A stretch of DNA of 35,549 nucleotides from a virus. A model generated the notes under the pieces. The model had not been told where the DNA came from and made no database searches. It saw only the letters and a program-made list of their open reading frames with translations. This document shows, one piece after another, positions 15,340 to 25,569 of the stretch. The position numbers and the translations under genes were made by a program. Position 1 is the stretch's first letter. Each line of letters begins with the position of its first letter. The stretch covers positions 1 to 35,549 of the IMG/VR virus record IMGVR_UViG_3300034954_000075, one strand, 5' to 3'.

Positions 15340-17640
15340 ATGACTAACAGTTTTCAAAGCACAGCTTTTCAATCCTCTGCAAGACCTGTAGATACTTTTG
15401 TACGACCCCCTAGTGTTCAACCTAAAACAGATTTGGAAGAATTAGCAGAAGCATTGCAATCAATAAACCCTGCAATACAAAGTTTTATAGGTTCAAGAAT
15501 AAAAAAAGCAATAGAGAGAGAAGAAGCAGAAGGCACAGAACAAGCTATAGAAGATGCTGCTAAGAATTTTAAAGATATAAGTAGAGGTGTTAAAAAAGCT
15601 GATGGTGAAGATGCTGCTAGACAACTAATAGGTGGAAGTATTTTTGCTGATCGTGCTTATCAAAGAACTAAAGCACAGATTTTAGGTAGTAACTTGGCAA
15701 GTACTTTGTCTAATAGTTATTCAACTACACAGGTTGATGGCAGATCTTTAAATACTTTTTCTTTGCAATCACCACAATTTCAAACATGGTTAGAAGGAGA
15801 GAGATCAAAAGTTGTTGATCAGTTAAGTGATGTAAATCCTACATATGTCAATAAATATTTTTTACCAAAGTTAGCAGATGCTACAGCTACTGTAACCTCT
15901 AGTCATATCAAACAACATCAAGAATATAACCTTGAAAAATTAAAAAACTTAGCTGTTCCTTTGGTTAAAGGTTTAATAGTTAGTGATGATGAAACAGACC
16001 TGCAACTTATATCTAACTTTGAACAAAGCATGAATGATTTAGGTCTTGTTACAAAAGACAGAAGTGACCTTAATAAAACCATAGTTAATGTCTTAATAGA
16101 TCAAGCAGAAGCAGTCGGTCTTTCTGGTGGTGGTGATATGGAAGGAGCAGAAGATATTTTAGATATTGCTTTACAGTTTCCCTATGGTGCTGATGGTAAG
16201 TTAAACCTTACTGCTCATCCTGATTATCAAAGTAAAGTAAATGATTTAAAGAAATCAATTAACAATTACATTTATGAATATGAAAATCGTAAAGATGTAG
16301 AAAGAAAAAGAATACAAAGAGAAGATACTGTTAATCAGTTAAAACAATTTGCAGAAACTGGTGATGCTCAAATTATCAGTGATCTTATAAAAAAATATCC
16401 ACTTGATGCTACAAAAATATCTACATCTGGTGTAGCTATTGATGGTAATACACTTGATAGATCTGCACAGTTAGAAGCAAACATGATAAGTGGTAATTTT
16501 GAATCATCAAAAGATGCAAGTATAGCAGCTTTACAATGGTATCAAGACCCTAGAACACCAAAAACAGTACAGAACAGAAATAGATTAACTCAGTTATTAG
16601 ACACTGCTGAATCTGTAGAAAGAGGTGATTATACAGAAATCAATAAAGGTCTTACAGAATTATTAGGTCAACTAAAAGGTGAGTTTAGTAGTGCTGATTT
16701 TATTACATCTATGACAGGCCAACTAAATGACAAAGGTTCTCGTAAAGTTACCGACTTCTATAACAAAGCAAAATTAGAACTGTATCAGTATCGTCTTAGC
16801 GAAGAAGGCCGTAATGCAACCACTTTAGAAATTATTGAGAAGATAGAAGAAGTTAAAGATAAATATATTAAACAAGCAAGAAAATTAAATCCAGGTATCA
16901 CTATTCAATCAGGTAAAGATGATGAAAAAGAAAAAGATGACATGAGTGATATTGAAGGTGATGCTGATAGTAATTTAGAAGCTGGTTTTTTCAGTGATGA
17001 TGACACACCTACCACTGTTACTGTTGAAAAAGGAGATACTTTAACTCAACTAGCAGATTCTTTTAGTACAACAGTAGAAGCTATAAAAAAAGCTAATAAT
17101 ATTACCAATGAAGATTTTATAAGGGTAGGACAAGAGCTAATTATGCCGATAACTGAATCAATCACACCCACAATAACTGCAAGTAGTAAACAACAGGCTA
17201 TTGTTACAGCAGCAAAAGAGTTAGGAGTGAAACCAGAAGATCTTGCTTCTGTAATTTCACAAGAAACAATGGGTACTTTTAATCATCAGATAACAGGTGG
17301 TGAAGGTGGTAATTACAAAGGTTTAATTCAATTTGGTATTCCAGAACGTAAAACATATGGGTATAGAGATGATATGACCTTTGAAGAACAGATACTTGGT
17401 CCAGTTGTACGTTTCTTAAAAGATAGAGGTGTTAAACCTGGTCATGGTGTTAAGGAGATATATGCAGCTATATTGACAGGTAATGTATCAACTCTTCAAA
17501 GTGATGGTCTAAAAAGAAAAGATTCTTTTGGAACATCGGTTGAAAGTGCATTACCAGAACTACGTCAAGGAGGTTCTCATTACAACAATGCCCTTGATTT
17601 CCTATCAGAACAAGGAAAGTTTAAACAAAATTCTAATTAA
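15340..17640 (+). CDS. gp15: Internal core protein gp15-like with C-terminal LysM and lysozyme-like domains
   Basis: The 766-residue protein is at the gp15 position (T7 gp15, 747 aa), part of the core ejected to form a channel across the periplasm. The first ~530 residues are helical. A LysM peptidoglycan-binding module follows (about 560-604: VEKGDTLTQLADSF, IKKANN, GQELIMPI). The last ~145 residues resemble a lytic transglycosylase or lysozyme: ISQETMGTF with a candidate catalytic Glu642, GEGGNYKGLIQFG, then helices. In T7 the transglycosylase is at the N-terminus of gp16, so the wall-cutting activity appears relocated here. Catalysis is inferred from motif pattern only. Confidence 0.82.
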   Translation: MTNSFQSTAFQSSARPVDTFVRPPSVQPKTDLEELAEALQSINPAIQSFIGSRIKKAIEREEAEGTEQAIEDAAKNFKDISRGVKKADGEDAARQLIGGSIFADRAYQRTKAQILGSNLASTLSNSYSTTQVDGRSLNTFSLQSPQFQTWLEGERSKVVDQLSDVNPTYVNKYFLPKLADATATVTSSHIKQHQEYNLEKLKNLAVPLVKGLIVSDDETDLQLISNFEQSMNDLGLVTKDRSDLNKTIVNVLIDQAEAVGLSGGGDMEGAEDILDIALQFPYGADGKLNLTAHPDYQSKVNDLKKSINNYIYEYENRKDVERKRIQREDTVNQLKQFAETGDAQIISDLIKKYPLDATKISTSGVAIDGNTLDRSAQLEANMISGNFESSKDASIAALQWYQDPRTPKTVQNRNRLTQLLDTAESVERGDYTEINKGLTELLGQLKGEFSSADFITSMTGQLNDKGSRKVTDFYNKAKLELYQYRLSEEGRNATTLEIIEKIEEVKDKYIKQARKLNPGITIQSGKDDEKEKDDMSDIEGDADSNLEAGFFSDDDTPTTVTVEKGDTLTQLADSFSTTVEAIKKANNITNEDFIRVGQELIMPITESITPTITASSKQQAIVTAAKELGVKPEDLASVISQETMGTFNHQITGGEGGNYKGLIQFGIPERKTYGYRDDMTFEEQILGPVVRFLKDRGVKPGHGVKEIYAAILTGNVSTLQSDGLKRKDSFGTSVESALPELRQGGSHYNNALDFLSEQGKFKQNSN

Positions 17641-17642
17641 TT

Positions 17643-20600
17643 ATGACAGATTCAAACCCAATAACTCGTTTTCGTAAAAACAGACAAGAAGCTGGTAAAA
17701 AGTTTCGAGAAAAACTTAAAAAAAATGAAAAGATAATAAAACAAACTACTAGCTCTAAAGTTATTAGAGGTGCATTATCTGGTCCTTTAAAAGCTGTAAA
17801 TGAAACTGTTGAATTTGTAGATGATATTTATGATTATGCTGTTGGTAATCCATACGACAATAATGAACTTATAGATCTACAAGCATTAGGTCTTGCAATT
17901 AAAGGTGATAAAGAAGATTGGGCTTATACAGTACCACAAGCTATAACACAGTTCTTGCTACCTGCTGGTGTTATTAGTAAAGGATTAAAAGGTACAAAGC
18001 TAGTAGGAATGGGTAATGCTTGGGCTAGAAATGCTGTTGCAGGTTTTGTTACTGATGCTGTCGTGCAAGACCCTTATGAAGAAAACTTGTTCAATATGAT
18101 TGACAAGCATCCAAGACTTGCAACTCCAATAAGTGAACTTTTAAAAGCAAAAACACCAGAAGAAATAAGTGTAGCTGAAGCACGTTTTAGACAGGCAACT
18201 GGTGGATTATTAGCAGGTGAAGCTCTTACTGCTTTAGGTCTAGGTGTAAAAGCAATGAAAAAAACACCTGAGTTATATGAAAGAGTCATTAACAGATTAT
18301 CAAGAAGAGATGAAATATTAATGACAGATAATGTTGTTGATAATCTTGGTGATGAAATTATTGATGATTTAAACCTTCCAAACAAAGTTGTTAAAGATGG
18401 TGACAAGGTAGAAACTACATTTAATCCTAAATTTACAGGCGGTGGAGATCCTGATGTGCAAGAACTTATTTTAGAAAGAGCAGATCAATTAAAAAAATTA
18501 GACGCTAATAATGCTTGGCCTTACAAAAGAACTTTTGCTGATATGGTTAAAAGTGCAAACGATTTATTACCAGCAGAAGTTATTGAATCTGCAAGATTAT
18601 TTAACGCTAGATATGGCAGAGGGGGAGAAGAAGACTTACCTGCAACATTAATAGCAATGAATCAACTAATGAATAAAAACGCTATCAACCTAGCTTCATT
18701 AGCAAAAACTATTGATGAAACTTTAGCCACAGGTAACAAAAGTGGATTTTCTGAAGAATTAAAACAACAATTTATTAGGGAAGCAAAAGTACTAGATGGT
18801 CTTATCACTCTTAACAAACCACTTAAAACAGTACCTGCACAAACATTAGCTGCTAACAGGGCAGGTGGTGGAGTAGGCAAAGTTGCTGCTTCTGTAGAAG
18901 ATCTAGCAGGTCGAACACCAACAGAGAAAGCAATAGATCAAGCTACTGATATTAGAGGAACAGTTAAAGAACCTACAGATCCATTAGCTGAATTTTCAAT
19001 GCAAGAAATATTAGATGCTGCTGAAAAAGGTGATAAGGCATCTTGGAAAAAACTAAGAATAATTACAAAAAAACTACAAGCTGCACAAGGTAATCCTCAA
19101 GCCTTACAGAAAATGGCCAATGAAAGCAAGCTGATGAGAGGACTAAAAGTTCAAAACGAAATATTTATAAACTCAATATTATCAGGACCAGAAACACACG
19201 CTGTCAATATTCTTTCTACTGGTTTAAATACTTTGGCTAGACCACTAGAACAAACACTCGGTTCTTTTGCTCAAGGTGATATGACAGGTGCTATCAGAGG
19301 TGGTAAGGAACTTTATTATCTAATTTCATCTATTACTGATTCTTTAAAAGGTGCAAAACTATCTTTTCAGATTGAAGATAATATTGTTAACCCTGGTGCA
19401 ATGATTCAAGATGCTGATCGCTTTCAAGTAAGAATGGAAGGTGATGGTAATTTAGCAAATATAGTTAATGCTTTTGGTACGATTATTCGTTTGCCTAGTC
19501 GTTTTTTACTTGCAGAAGATGAATTTTTTAAACAGTTAAATTTTAGAGCTTATGTAAAAGCAAGTGCTTGGGAAGATGGCATGAGGAAAGGTTTGCAAGG
19601 TGCTGATTTACAAGATCATATACAAAGACAGTTTGATGGCACTATTGAAATTGTTAATAAAAACAGCATGGCAAATGTTGAAGATAAGTCTGTTTTGGAT
19701 TTATACGAAAAAGCACAGCAATATGCTGCTGAGACTACATTTACTGCTGATTTACCAGAAGGTAGTTTAGGTGGTGCAATACAAGGAGTGGCAAGACATC
19801 CAGCAGGTCGAATAGTTTTTCCGTTTGTAAGAACACCAATAAATATATTTAAAGCACAGGTAAGAAGAACTCCTGGTGTAAATATGTTATTACAGGAATA
19901 CAGACAAGCATTAAAAAGCACTGATCCATCTGTAGTAGCAAAAGCAAAAGGTGAAATGATACTTGGTGGTTCTATTTGGGCTATTGCAGGTCTTACAGCT
20001 TATTCAATTAATGATCCTATGTCTGAGTTAGCAATAACAGGTGGTGGTCCTTCTGATTACAATATGCTTAATCAAAAACGTGCTACAGGTTGGCAGCCTT
20101 ATAGTTTTAGATTTTTGTTGAAAGATGAAAATGGCAATGTACGCATGGGTAAAGATGGTAAACCAAGATATAAATATGTCAGTTTTAAGAGATTAGATCC
20201 TTGGTCTTCTTTTCTTATGATGGCTGCCGATGCAGCAGCTATTACAGGTAGTCTTAGCAAACAAGACCGTGATGATTTTGGTGTCGCTGCTTCAGTTGCA
20301 TTGGGTCGTAATATTACAAACAAAACTTATCTACAAGGCATTACTGAATTAGCTGATTTATTAGGTAAGCCTTATAAATTAGAAAGTTGGCTTGCTAGAA
20401 GAGCAGCAGCAACTATCAATCCTTTTAGTTCCTTTGGAAGATCAGTAAAAAGAAGTGGTCTTACAACTTCATATGGTCAATTACCAGGTGATCAAAGGAT
20501 TTTAGATAAAAAAGTAAGAGCAGGTGATGATGGGTTTGTAATACTTAGAAAATTTCATAATGAGTTAGCTGCAACCATACCTGGTTACACTGGTGGCTTA

Positions 20601-21188
20601 AGGCCAATGAGAAACTTTATAACTGGTTCTGTTATTGAATATCCTGTTGGTTTTGGTCCTGATACTATGAATATTCTTAATCCTATAAAAGAAACAAGCA
20701 GTATAAATAATACAGTCTTAACAACTCTTGATGATATAGGTGCAAGGATAACTCAACCTTCAGATGAATTAACTCTTGGAAGATTACCTAGTGGCAAAAC
20801 AATCGGAAGTGGGATAGAACTAACTTATGATGAACATCTTGATTTGATTGAAGAAACTGCTTTTGTGAAAATTAATGGTCAAACTATGGTCAAAGCTTTG
20901 CATAACAGAATACAACAAAAAGATTTTCAAGCACTTATGAAAAGTGTAAGGGGTGAAATGATAGAACAAAATAACATGGATATAGAAGTTAAAGCACAAC
21001 AAGCTAATAGAGATCTAGCTGAAGATATTTTGAGAGATATTGTAAATAAATACAAAAAAGCTGGTAAACAAATATGGTTAGGTAAAAATAAAGAACGTGC
21101 TTTAGAATATCAACAGTTGCAATCTGCTATTAGGCAAGAAGCTAACAACGACATCCTTAAATCCTTTGAAGCTCTTAACGCTAACTAA
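17643..21188 (+). CDS. gp16: Internal core protein, gp16-like
   Basis: The 1181-residue protein lies at the position of T7 gp16 (1318 aa), the largest ejected core protein, thought to cross the inner membrane and pull DNA into the cell. It has no N-terminal transglycosylase domain, consistent with a lysozyme-like domain on gp15. Recognisable segments are QNEIFINSILSGPETHAVNI, LAEDEFFKQLNFRAYVKASA and RIVFPFVRTPINIFKAQVRR; I recall these as typical of gp16-like proteins of marine podoviruses. Junctions on both sides have two-base gaps (TAATTATG, TAATCATG) and no Shine-Dalgarno sequence. Confidence 0.87.
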   Translation: MTDSNPITRFRKNRQEAGKKFREKLKKNEKIIKQTTSSKVIRGALSGPLKAVNETVEFVDDIYDYAVGNPYDNNELIDLQALGLAIKGDKEDWAYTVPQAITQFLLPAGVISKGLKGTKLVGMGNAWARNAVAGFVTDAVVQDPYEENLFNMIDKHPRLATPISELLKAKTPEEISVAEARFRQATGGLLAGEALTALGLGVKAMKKTPELYERVINRLSRRDEILMTDNVVDNLGDEIIDDLNLPNKVVKDGDKVETTFNPKFTGGGDPDVQELILERADQLKKLDANNAWPYKRTFADMVKSANDLLPAEVIESARLFNARYGRGGEEDLPATLIAMNQLMNKNAINLASLAKTIDETLATGNKSGFSEELKQQFIREAKVLDGLITLNKPLKTVPAQTLAANRAGGGVGKVAASVEDLAGRTPTEKAIDQATDIRGTVKEPTDPLAEFSMQEILDAAEKGDKASWKKLRIITKKLQAAQGNPQALQKMANESKLMRGLKVQNEIFINSILSGPETHAVNILSTGLNTLARPLEQTLGSFAQGDMTGAIRGGKELYYLISSITDSLKGAKLSFQIEDNIVNPGAMIQDADRFQVRMEGDGNLANIVNAFGTIIRLPSRFLLAEDEFFKQLNFRAYVKASAWEDGMRKGLQGADLQDHIQRQFDGTIEIVNKNSMANVEDKSVLDLYEKAQQYAAETTFTADLPEGSLGGAIQGVARHPAGRIVFPFVRTPINIFKAQVRRTPGVNMLLQEYRQALKSTDPSVVAKAKGEMILGGSIWAIAGLTAYSINDPMSELAITGGGPSDYNMLNQKRATGWQPYSFRFLLKDENGNVRMGKDGKPRYKYVSFKRLDPWSSFLMMAADAAAITGSLSKQDRDDFGVAASVALGRNITNKTYLQGITELADLLGKPYKLESWLARRAAATINPFSSFGRSVKRSGLTTSYGQLPGDQRILDKKVRAGDDGFVILRKFHNELAATIPGYTGGLRPMRNFITGSVIEYPVGFGPDTMNILNPIKETSSINNTVLTTLDDIGARITQPSDELTLGRLPSGKTIGSGIELTYDEHLDLIEETAFVKINGQTMVKALHNRIQQKDFQALMKSVRGEMIEQNNMDIEVKAQQANRDLAEDILRDIVNKYKKAGKQIWLGKNKERALEYQQLQSAIRQEANNDILKSFEALNAN

Positions 21189-21190
21189 TC

Positions 21191-24100
21191 ATGGCTACTA
21201 ACACTGCTGCATCTTTTACGAACCACACAGGTAATGGTACTGCTGGTCCATTTAATGTCTCCTTTTCCTATCTATCAGAAGCTGAAGTTGATGTTACTGT
21301 CGGTGGTGTATTAAAAACTATAACCACCCACTACACATTTACCAGTGCCACACAGATTACATTTACCAGTGGTAATGAACCTGGTAATGGTGTTGCTATC
21401 AAGTTTCAAAGAGATACTAATCTCAGTTCTAAAGCTGTAGATTTTAACGATGGTAGTGTTCTTACAGAAGCTGATTTGGATACTAATGCAGATCAACTTT
21501 TGTTTGGTATGCAAGAGATTGTTGATAGTGGTGTAGGTTCTAGTGTTCAATCAGTATCAGGTACAACTCCTATAGTCTCCTCTGGTGGTACTACGCCAGC
21601 TATAAGTATTTCAGCAGCTACAACCAGTGCAGCAGGTTCTATGTCTGCTAGTGACAAAACTAAGTTAGATGGTATTGAAGCTTCAGCTACAGCAGATCAG
21701 ACAGCCAGTGAGATAAGAACTTTAGTTGAAAGTGCTAGTGATAGTAACGTCTTTACTGATGCAGATCATACAAAGCTTAACGCTATAGAAGCTAATGCTA
21801 CTGCGGATCAGACTGCTAGTGAAATCAAAACAGCTTATGAAAGTAACAGCGATACTAATGCTTTTACAGATGCAGAGAAAACTAAATTAACTAGCGTAGA
21901 AAGTAATGCAACAGCAGATCAAACAAACTCAGAAATTAAAACAGCTTACGAAGCAAATTCAGATACAAACGCATTTACTGACGCAGAAAAAACAAAACTA
22001 TCAGGAATAGAAGCTAGTGCTGATGTTACAGATGCCACTAATGTAAATGCTGCTGGTGCTGTAATGAATAGTGACACTTCAACCACTGCAATGAATTTTG
22101 TAGTTGATGAAGATAATATGTCATCAAATAGTGCGACAAAAGTTCCTACACAGCAATCTGTTAAAGCGTATGTAGATACAGAAGTTGCTGGGGTTGTTGA
22201 TTCTGCTCCAAGTGCATTAAATACATTAAATGAGCTTGCTGCTGCACTTGGTGATGATGCAAACTTTTCAACTACTGTTACTAACTCAATAGGAACAAAA
22301 CTGCCTTTAGGTGGCGGTACAATGACAGGCAACATTGTTATGTCTGGTTCTCAAACTGTTGATGGAAGAGATTTATCTGTAGATGGTGCAAAGTTAGATA
22401 ATATAGAAGCCAATGCTGACGTTACTGACGCAACCAATGTAAATGCAGCAGGTGCTGTTATGAACAGTGACCTTGATGGCAAAGGTGAACTACTTGTCGG
22501 AGATGGGTCAGGTGATCCTACTGCTTTAGCTGCTGGTACTGATGGCTATGTTCTAAAGGCTAATAGCAGCACTGCTACAGGTCTTGAATGGTCTGCTGCT
22601 GGAAGTGGTGGTGATGCAAACCAAAATGCTTTCTCTACTATTGCAGTATCAGGTCAGTCAAACGTAGTTGCTGATAGTACTACTGATACCTTAAATATTG
22701 TTGCTGGCAGTAACGTCACGATTACAAGTAATGTTGGTAGTGATACTATTACTTTTTCTTCTACAGATACAAATACAACTGATCTGGCTAGTGATTCAAG
22801 TCCTCAGTTAGCAGCTAATTTAGATGTACAAACTAATCAAATAACTACAAGTACCTCTAACGGTAATATTAAATTAAATCCAAACGGTACAGGTTTTGTA
22901 GAAATATTTGGTGATGGTAGTAGTGCCGATGGTACTATCCAACTTAACTGTTCACAAAACAGCCATGGCGTAAAAATAAAATCACCACCTCATAGTGCAG
23001 GTGCAAGTTATACCCTTACTCTTCCAGATAGTGATGGAAATGCTAACCAAGTTTTAAAAACTGATGGTTCTGGTGGCTTAAGTTGGGTTGATCAAACTAC
23101 AGATACCAACACACAATTATCTAACGCACAAGTTAGGGCAGCAGTTGAAGCAGCTACTGACAGTAATGTATTCACTGACGCAGATCATTCTAAGTTAAAT
23201 GCAATAGAAGCTTCCGCTACAGCAGATCAAACTGCTAGTGAGATAAAAACTCTTTTACAATCTGACAAATTAACAGTTAATGAGATAGCAGATGATGCAA
23301 TTACAGCAGATAAATTGGCTAACTCTATTAATACAGAGATAGCTGCTAATACAGCTAAAACATCTAATGCTACACATACAGGTGAAGTAACAGGGTCAAC
23401 CACTTTAACTATTGCAGATAACGTAGTTGATGAAGCAAACCTCAAAGTAAGTAACTCCCCTACTGATGGTTATGTGTTAACGGCCCAATCAGGTAATACT
23501 GGAGGATTAACTTGGGCTGCTCAATCAGGTGGTGGCGGTGGTGCATCTGCAATAAATGATTTATCTGATGCTAAAACTGACAACTCTGGTGAAACTATTG
23601 GTATTGGTTCTGGAGCGTTAGCAGCAGATGATGGCACTAACCAAACTATTGCTATCGGAAAAGACGCTTTAAACGACCAAACTTCTGGACTTTATAATTG
23701 TGCAATAGGAGTTGAAGCACTTTCAAAAATAACAAATACAGGTCAAAACATGGCTTTTGGTGTTTACGCAGGGCGTAGAAGTACTGGTAGTGATAATGTT
23801 TTTATTGGATATAGTGCAGGTGAAGGAGCTTCTAGTGGAACTATAAGTGGTAGTAATAACTTTGCCATGGGCGTAAAATCCATGGAGCATTATAGTGGCT
23901 CAAGTTACAATATTGGTATCGGCCCCCATACTCTTAGAAATGTTTCAACTGGTGGCTCCAATATTGCAATCGGTTATTACGCAGGTGATGCAATTAATGC
24001 TGGTGTATACAACACTTTAATTGGATATAACGCTGGAACTGCTATGACATCGGCAGATGACTGCGTTGCTTTAGGATACAAAGCACTTGAAAGTTTATCA

Positions 24101-25063
24101 ACTTCAGACGACAACACTGCGATTGGTGCTTATGCTTTGCAACTTTGTACAAATCAAGCCAATACAGCATTAGGTCGCAGTGCTTTAGCTTTGTGTACTA
24201 CAGGTCAATACAACTCTGCTTTTGGTAAACATTCCTTAGCTAAAGTTGCTGGAGGGTCACACAATGTAGGTTTTGGACAAGGTGCTGGAAATGATCTTAC
24301 ATCTGGTGATTACAATGTTTGTATAGGTAAAACTGCAGGTTGGCAAAGTGGAAATTCTAATAACCTTTCAACAGGTAGTAATAATATTTTAATAGGCTAT
24401 GAATCTATACCTTCAGCTTCAGGTGTTGATAATGAAATAACTTTAGGTAATACGAATATAGATAAATTTAGGATTCCTGGAATTAATTTTATTCTTAAAG
24501 ATAACGGTGGTACACCAACTCAAGGTCACGTTTTAACAGTTGATGCCAATGGAGAAGCTTCGTTTGCTGCAGCTTCAGGAGGAGGAGGAGGAGGTAAATT
24601 AACTTTAATATCTAGCACTACTTTCACCGATGCTGCAACAGTAACCTTCACCTCAATTAGTGGCTACTTACAATATAAAATTTTCTTTGTACTTAATATG
24701 TATAATACATCTACCTTGTCTAATGCTGGTGTTTTAAAAATGAGAGTAGGTATTAATGGTACTTATGATACTGGTAATAACTATAATAAAGGTGGAAATT
24801 CAGATACTTCTTGCCAAATACTTGGTGGATTCAGTGCTAAATCAAAACAGGGCGAAATATTAATTACTCATTTAAATGAAGCAAAAGCTACAAAAGTACA
24901 TTCCATAGGTATTGGTGAAAGTAATGATGCAAGTGATTCAAACTTTCAAACGCAAGGTGCTGGCCACAGGACTACAACTGCTCAAAATTGTTTACAGATA
25001 TTTGGTGCTTCTGGCAATATTCCATCTGGAACTATATCCTTATATGGAATAGCTACATCTTAA
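21191..25063 (+). CDS. gp17: Tail fibre, gp17-like
   Basis: The 1290-residue trimeric fibre should bind the host surface. Its N-terminal ~115 residues (AASFTNHTGNGTAGPFNVSF, then FQRDTNLSSKAVDFNDGSVL) are the T7-type domain that docks to the tail. Next come 37-residue coiled repeats with ATADQTASEI and TDAEKTKL patterns, linkers with APSALNTLNELAAALGDD, and a long left-handed roll region (about 815-1060) with recurring AIG, FIGY-AG and NTAIGAYAL units as in trimeric adhesin heads. The last ~120 residues form a distinct tip, probably the receptor-binding end. T7 gp17 has only 553 residues. A putative fibre-assembly gene follows. Confidence 0.93.
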   Translation: MATNTAASFTNHTGNGTAGPFNVSFSYLSEAEVDVTVGGVLKTITTHYTFTSATQITFTSGNEPGNGVAIKFQRDTNLSSKAVDFNDGSVLTEADLDTNADQLLFGMQEIVDSGVGSSVQSVSGTTPIVSSGGTTPAISISAATTSAAGSMSASDKTKLDGIEASATADQTASEIRTLVESASDSNVFTDADHTKLNAIEANATADQTASEIKTAYESNSDTNAFTDAEKTKLTSVESNATADQTNSEIKTAYEANSDTNAFTDAEKTKLSGIEASADVTDATNVNAAGAVMNSDTSTTAMNFVVDEDNMSSNSATKVPTQQSVKAYVDTEVAGVVDSAPSALNTLNELAAALGDDANFSTTVTNSIGTKLPLGGGTMTGNIVMSGSQTVDGRDLSVDGAKLDNIEANADVTDATNVNAAGAVMNSDLDGKGELLVGDGSGDPTALAAGTDGYVLKANSSTATGLEWSAAGSGGDANQNAFSTIAVSGQSNVVADSTTDTLNIVAGSNVTITSNVGSDTITFSSTDTNTTDLASDSSPQLAANLDVQTNQITTSTSNGNIKLNPNGTGFVEIFGDGSSADGTIQLNCSQNSHGVKIKSPPHSAGASYTLTLPDSDGNANQVLKTDGSGGLSWVDQTTDTNTQLSNAQVRAAVEAATDSNVFTDADHSKLNAIEASATADQTASEIKTLLQSDKLTVNEIADDAITADKLANSINTEIAANTAKTSNATHTGEVTGSTTLTIADNVVDEANLKVSNSPTDGYVLTAQSGNTGGLTWAAQSGGGGGASAINDLSDAKTDNSGETIGIGSGALAADDGTNQTIAIGKDALNDQTSGLYNCAIGVEALSKITNTGQNMAFGVYAGRRSTGSDNVFIGYSAGEGASSGTISGSNNFAMGVKSMEHYSGSSYNIGIGPHTLRNVSTGGSNIAIGYYAGDAINAGVYNTLIGYNAGTAMTSADDCVALGYKALESLSTSDDNTAIGAYALQLCTNQANTALGRSALALCTTGQYNSAFGKHSLAKVAGGSHNVGFGQGAGNDLTSGDYNVCIGKTAGWQSGNSNNLSTGSNNILIGYESIPSASGVDNEITLGNTNIDKFRIPGINFILKDNGGTPTQGHVLTVDANGEASFAAASGGGGGGKLTLISSTTFTDAATVTFTSISGYLQYKIFFVLNMYNTSTLSNAGVLKMRVGINGTYDTGNNYNKGGNSDTSCQILGGFSAKSKQGEILITHLNEAKATKVHSIGIGESNDASDSNFQTQGAGHRTTTAQNCLQIFGASGNIPSGTISLYGIATS
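21671..22040 (+). repeat. Tandem 111-bp repeats in the tail fibre gene
   Basis: Units begin at 21671, 21782, 21893 and 22004, exactly 111 bp (37 codons) apart; each contains variants of GIEASATADQTASEI and AFTDAEKTKL. A further diverged unit lies near 23100-23250. They lengthen the coiled shaft. DNA identity between units is moderate, so they are old duplications under protein-level selection. Confidence 0.85.
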
Positions 25064-25075
25064 CAGGAGATTTTT

Positions 25076-25306
25076 ATGAACAAAATAGTAGACGGTATTC
25101 TTGTCTTAATGACAGACGAGGAAGTAGCAGCTAGAAATGCAGAAGTGGCTGCAGCTAAAGCAGAAGAAACTGCTAATGATTATAAAGTAAAAAGAGCAGC
25201 CGAATATCCCCCTATTGAAGATCAATTAGATGAGATATATCATAATGGTATTGAAGCTTGGAAAGCTACAATTAAAGTAGTTAAAGACAAGTATCCTAAA
25301 CCTTAA
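25076..25306 (+). CDS. Small tail-fibre-associated protein
   Basis: The 76-residue protein has an N-terminal MNKIVDGILVLMTDEEVAAR, an Ala/Glu-rich helix and a C-terminal segment YPPIEDQLDEIYHNGIEAWK followed by a short basic end. Proteins with this YPPIEDQLD...KYPKP pattern commonly lie directly after fibre genes in cyanophages and other phages; assembly or attachment of the fibre is likely but unproven. A good ribosome site (ACAGGAG) precedes the ATG, 12 nt after the fibre stop. Confidence 0.8.
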   Translation: MNKIVDGILVLMTDEEVAARNAEVAAAKAEETANDYKVKRAAEYPPIEDQLDEIYHNGIEAWKATIKVVKDKYPKP

Positions 25307-25317
25307 AAATTTTTATT

Positions 25318-25566
25318 ATGCCTAATTTTACTACAGAAGAAATCGCAACTATTTTTAGCGTTGCTGGAGATAGCGTAACCGTAATTAACGAACTTGCTGC
25401 TTTGTCATCTCTTACAGATAGACAAAAAGATAAACTTAAACGTAATGTTGAACATCTTGAAATTATTAAGGCTTACAAACAAGATGATGGTACTACATCT
25501 ATTTGGACAACTGAAGACTTTACGGAGCAAGATGCTGCGGTTACACTAGGTAAATCTAAGCTTTAA
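25318..25566 (+). CDS. Small hypothetical protein after the fibre genes
   Basis: The 82-residue acidic protein begins MPNFTTEEIATIFSVAGDSV and has a helical middle and a C-terminus resembling a small tail-associated domain. No membrane segment or enzymatic motif is seen. It sits 11 nt after the fibre-associated gene and 3 nt before the next, so it belongs to the same transcript. Confidence 0.65.
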   Translation: MPNFTTEEIATIFSVAGDSVTVINELAALSSLTDRQKDKLKRNVEHLEIIKAYKQDDGTTSIWTTEDFTEQDAAVTLGKSKL

Positions 25567-25569
25567 TTT

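Noticed and set aside
21671-22040. Regularly spaced repeats resembling a CRISPR array
   Set aside because: The 111-bp units are in-frame coding repeats without short spacers or conserved direct-repeat identity.
21946-22335. Long minus-strand frames under the fibre and other structural genes
   Set aside because: They mirror repeated Thr/Ala/Ser codons of the fibre gene; no start signals or protein-like features.
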